A DNA stretch of 64,000 nt from Aphrophora alni (lineage: Eukaryota > Arthropoda > Insecta > Hemiptera > Aphrophoridae), in the NCBI GenBank assembly GCA_963513935.1, contig OY740772.1, positions 100,521,340-100,585,339 of the forward strand, given 5' to 3'. This document shows positions 61,101 through 64,000 of the stretch, piece after piece. Every line of letters begins with the position of its first letter. The first letter of the stretch is position 1. Both the position numbers and the translations under genes were made by a program. Under the pieces are notes generated by a model. It was not told the DNA's origin. It saw only the letters and a program-made list of their open reading frames with translations, and searched no databases.

Positions 61101-61789
61101 AGACCAACTATTCCGACCAAGAACCCTACTAGAATAGTCGAAGGCTAAGAGTTTCTATTTACTGCTTTCTTCTTTTTTTAAGGAAGTGTAGACCACAAAA
61201 TTTTCGCCATTAAATAACAAAAAATATTGAACGGGTCACAATGGCGTTTATGTAAAATCTTCTATCATCGTTTTTTAATGAATTTATACTTCACTTATCA
61301 CCACCAAAAATCATTCATTTACATTTTACCTTTCATTTGATATTACAAAAGCGAATTTACGCCTTAAACGATTTTGGTTATGTCCGGGTACAAAACCCAA
61401 TTTTTTTTTAAATTTGATTGAGAACTTGTTTCTAATTGTTACTGTATATAACGTAAGTATTTTATTCAAATTTGCGGTTGAGACGAGGTTATTTTTCAGA
61501 GATAAATTTTGTTTTTAACTTGCAGATTGTTCTTCTTGTCGTGGCGACTGTGTACCCTTACGGACATGGTAAAGGTGGAGGAGGGTATGGCGGTGGCTCT
61601 GGAGGAGGTTATGGCGGTGGCGCTGGAGGAGGTCAAGGGGGTGGCTCTGAAGGAGGTCATGGCGGTGGCTTTGAAGGAGGTCATGGTGGTGGCTCTGAAG
61701 GAGGTCATGGGGGTGGCTTTGAAGGAGGTCATGGTGGTGGCTATGAAGGAGGTCATGGCGGAGGATATGGAGGAGGTCATAAAGGATGA
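58104..61789 (+). CDS. Secreted Gly/His-rich protein 2, 93 aa, two exons
   Basis: Exon 1 58104-58121 (MLKLLF), intron 58122-61525 (GTAAGT ... TAACTTGCAG, phase 0), exon 2 61526-61789. The signal peptide is IVLLVVATVYP-like, about residues 1-17. The mature part is eight units of an 8-residue repeat (GG-H/Y/Q-GGG-S/F/Y/A-E/G), encoded by a 24-bp minisatellite. The TGA at 61787-61789 is followed by 21 more sense codons in frame (see next entry). It is paralogous to the gene at 48.8 kb (same first exon, same intron position and phase, same ATT-GTT start of exon 2). Alternating Gly and His suggests a metal-binding or pH-responsive matrix protein; this is inference. AATAAA at 61958-61963. Confidence 0.8.
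58122..61525 (+). repeat. Intron of gene 2, filled with DR-A copies
   Basis: DR-A copies: 58425-58530 (partial), 58780-59110 (long), 60770-61230 (two or three tandem partial copies). Between them are a G run near 59532 and a LINE fragment (60172-60330). Remaining sequence is not recognised. Confidence 0.6.
60172..60330 (+). pseudogene. LINE RT C-terminal fragment
   Basis: Reads TLYFALLRSQLEYGIIIYYH then INEIIQNIFFF, matching 'LY-SLVRS-LEY-SV-W-P ... IE-IQ--F-RF' from the region after the RT catalytic domain of LINE ORF2. Same strand as the fragment at 56.7 kb and possibly from the same family. Confidence 0.6.
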
Positions 61790-61855
61790 GACTTTGGTGG
61801 TGGTAATGAAAAATACGGAAACAAATGGATAAACAGTGGTGAACACGGCAGATAA
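61790..61855 (+). other. In-frame extension after the TGA of gene 2
   Basis: Codes DFGGGNEKYGNKWINSGEHG and R, then TAA. The composition continues the gene (Gly-rich, ending GR like NFGR of gene 1), so the TGA is either a recent premature stop, possibly from an Arg or Gly codon, or a readthrough stop. Confidence 0.6.
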
Positions 61856-61957
61856 AAACAAAACTTTATGTTAGAGATTAAGGCTTCATATTTTTATACA
61901 ATATACCATCGAACTATTCATTATGTTTGTGTTAATTTAAAGTTACCTTTACATAAT

Positions 61958-61963
61958 AATAAA
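61958..61963 (+). promoter_or_regulatory. Polyadenylation signal of gene 2
   Basis: AATAAA about 100 nt past the second in-frame stop. Confidence 0.6.
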
Positions 61964-62294
61964 GTTATTAATATTTTTTATTTTGATGTAAAAAATTACA
62001 ATACAAAGGGGAAAATTGTTAATTGATGTTTTATGTTACAGTCGATACTCAGTTATTGTAAATAAGATATTAATTTATAATAATAACACAAGATAGAATT
62101 TATAGAAATTTTTTGATAATATCTCATGCGGAAAACAATTTAGTTACTGTAGAAACCAATATAATAAAACACACTTAATGAGAGGAAAAATATTCCAAGT
62201 CAAAGTGTTGAATTCGAAATGTAACAAAAGCTTAATAATAATTCAATTATAAGAAATTACCTTGTCCAGCAATCTTCTGAAGTAATCTCAGTTT

Positions 62295-62326
62295 ACCTGT
62301 TTCGGTGGTCTAGGCCACCATCTTCA
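62295..62326 (-). ncRNA. Hammerhead-like remnant
   Basis: Minus strand: TGAAGA, an extra T, stem GGTGG/CCACC with a 6-nt loop, then GAAACAGGT. The base before TGAAGA is G, not the required C, and helix III is not a perfect palindrome. Probably inactive. Confidence 0.3.
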
Positions 62327-62683
62327 CATCTATTCAAATTAAGTCTCAAACCAAATCAAAAGTCGAATTGTAAATATTTCACACTTTGGGATCGATAAAA
62401 ATCGTAAATTCTTTTTACTAATAATAATTTTCTACCTTAGTTGTGTGAAGTTCTATAACACAAAGTAACACATAGTTCTTTTCACATAGACTTGCCGCTT
62501 AGTAATATTTTTACTCAACGTCATTACCCTTAAGCCCTCACCATCACAAGAAGGAACTAAATATTATCAAATACATAATAACTTCTAATGGTTATCAACC
62601 AGTTATGATTGACAGACTAGGAAAAAAACATAAAACATCTCAAAAACTATTAAAAATAAATGAATAACTTACAACAATATACT

Positions 62684-62862
62684 GGGTGTTCCATCTAAAA
62701 TGTTACAATAGCTAACGTTTGAATTATAAATATGATAGAGTATTTTAAATGAGGAACTTTCCTTTCTTTTCAATGAAGATTAAAAATCCATTTTGTATAA
62801 TGTTAATGTTGCCGCCATTTTTCAATTTTGCGGACAACTTTGAAATTTATTATGGAACACCC
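62684..62862. mobile_element. Small nested MITE-like insertion
   Basis: Begins GGGTGTTCCA and ends TGGAACACCC, about 180 bp, with 'gccgccattttt' inside. Similar end words occur at about 20220. Confidence 0.5.
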
Positions 62863-63010
62863 TATATTTTATAGTTTTTTCAACTGTAAAACAATATTAT
62901 AAGAATATTTTATTCCTAGGTATTTAAAAAATCTTTAGCCGTTTAGGAATTACAGGCACTTAAAGTTCAGAAAATTAAATCTTTGTGTTTGAGACTCAAT
63001 TTGAGTAGAT

Positions 63011-63044
63011 GTGAAGATGGTCATCTAGACTACCGAAACCGGTA
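63011..63044 (+). ncRNA. Hammerhead-like remnant
   Basis: TGAAGA, an extra T, GGT...ACC stem, GAA, then palindrome ACCGGT. The C before TGAAGA is replaced by G. Probably inactive. Confidence 0.3.
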
Positions 63045-63345
63045 AACTAGAAGAAGATAATTCAGAAGATTGTTTGACGGACACGAGGTAATTTCTTATA
63101 AACACGTTATTGTTAATGTACAATCCCGGTTGGAAGTTATCTTAAAGTATGCATAAAAGCTTAACCTCAAAATACATTTGAACGATCGTCTCAAATAGTT
63201 TGAACTAGAACCCCACACAGTACTTTCTTATCAGAGACAGATTTTATACCCCCCCCCTTAAAATTGCGATCAATCTAAATTTAGAATAACAAAAATTTAA
63301 GATTCATTTTCTTTTGGTATCCAAGTCAACGTGATACAATAACAG

Positions 63346-63655
63346 TTTACTTACTTTCTTATGTGTCCGTCACGTGACTTTCTTTATATAATATGACGCA
63401 TTTCGGAGATTTACTCCATCATCAAAATCGTTATCACTCTTACCAACTTGTCAAACATGTAATAAAACACAAACACTGAAAACATATTTCCATCTCACGC
63501 TATACAATTGATATGTTTTCAGTGTTTGTGTGTTTTATTACATGTTTGCCGAGCTCGCAAGAGTGATAACTAGTCTGATGATGAAGTATATCTCCGAAAC
63601 GCGTCATAGTAGAAAAAGGAAGTCACGTAACGAACGCATAAGAAAGTAAGTAAAC
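63346..63655. mobile_element. Hairpin element with two ribozyme-like cores
   Basis: Left arm about 63346-63486 and right arm about 63508-63655 are colinear inverted repeats ('gtttacttactttctta', 'gtcacgtgacttt', 'gataa', 'aaaacacaaacactgaaaac'). The plus strand at 63575-63605 reads CTGATGA ... GAAACGCGTC. The minus strand at 63390-63430 reads TTGATGA, T, GGAG/CTCC stem, GAAATGCGTC. Neither helix I is perfect. Confidence 0.7.
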
Positions 63656-64000
63656 TTTAACTGAAAACTCTTAAAATAAAATCACACATTATTACATAAA
63701 ATATTTCCAATTATTTAATATTACACAAAATGTACCATTCTGGTGAATATCCTTATTTTCATGAAGATGGAGGCACATACTTATATGCTTTGTCGCATAT
63801 TATTCTAATTTTTGTTGCACAGTGTTTATTTGATGGTCACCAGTCAGATCATCATTACGTATGTACCACGGTGCATTTACAATTACACATTGCACTTTGC
63901 TCTGGAAAGTCTGTATAGTTATATTATTAGAACTACAAGCCCAACCCTTGATTGGATACCTTATTCTATACTGGTCTGAGTACTTGTTTATATAATCAAG
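63656..64000. other. End of window, unrecognised
   Basis: A 62-codon ATG frame (63730-63918) has no recognisable domain and may be chance. No element ends were found. Confidence 0.35.

Larger units (their letters stand above)
62248..63102. mobile_element. ~855-bp element with ~110-bp inverted ends and ribozyme-like cores
   Basis: Ends 'ttataagaaattacc' and its complement, with arms continuing through 'aatcttctga', 'gtttacc-gtttcggt-gtct' and 'atcttcacatct'. Both arms carry the TGAAGAT-stem-GAAAC motif (62295-62326 minus, 63011-63044 plus). A small inner element (62684-62862) is nested inside. Confidence 0.7.

Noticed and set aside
61496..61861. Minus-strand Ser/Thr/Met/Phe-rich frame opposite gene 2
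   Set aside because: Antisense shadow of the 24-bp repeat; no promoter or signal seen.
63730..63918. 62-codon ATG frame near the window end
   Set aside because: Reasonable start context but no recognisable domain and it lies among hairpin repeats; too weak to call a gene.

Overview
The window looks like a gene-poor, AT-rich stretch of an insect genome. Signs of this are two interstitial arrays of the insect-type telomere pentamer TTAGG/CCTAA, two Ty3/gypsy LTR retrotransposons with arthropod-style features, many non-autonomous hairpin elements, and small secreted-protein genes of cuticle type. I cannot name the species. The repeat load suggests a large genome.

Three small genes can be built from the sequence, and they share one design: a 6-codon first exon carrying only the start of the signal peptide, a phase-0 GTAAGT intron of 2.6-4.9 kb, and one coding second exon. 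They are a 52-residue histidine-rich secreted peptide on the minus strand (5087-7897), a 170-residue glycine-rich secreted protein (48810-54199), and a 93-residue Gly/His-rich secreted protein (58104-61789) whose frame stays open for 21 codons after its TGA. All three have TATA boxes. They probably belong to one family of extracellular-matrix or cuticle proteins. A short exon-like islet at 37.1 kb resembles the first half of a Rebers-Riddiford cuticle domain.

Layout: 1-5 kb inverted-repeat elements and a minisatellite; 5-8 kb the His-rich gene; 8-20 kb tandem repeats, a (GA)64 tract, TTAGG arrays, a 1.25-kb TA-flanked MITE and a LINE tail; 20.6-25.4 kb a nearly intact gypsy element with identical LTRs; 25-37 kb a nested MITE, hairpins and LINE relics; 38.1-47.9 kb a second gypsy element broken into pieces lying inside two large adjacent inverted duplications; 47.9-62 kb the two glycine-rich genes with introns full of one dispersed repeat family (called DR-A here, with DR-B and DR-C for two others); 62-64 kb further hairpin elements.

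The most unusual signals are: (1) several hairpin repeats carrying hammerhead-ribozyme-like cores (CTGANGA, stem-loop, GAA, then a self-complementary ACGCGT or ACAGCTGT and C), two of them with matching helix I; (2) the inverted-duplicated gypsy locus with readable breakpoints and target-site duplications; (3) the gene family with matching exon structure, including the His-rich peptide and the in-frame TGA.
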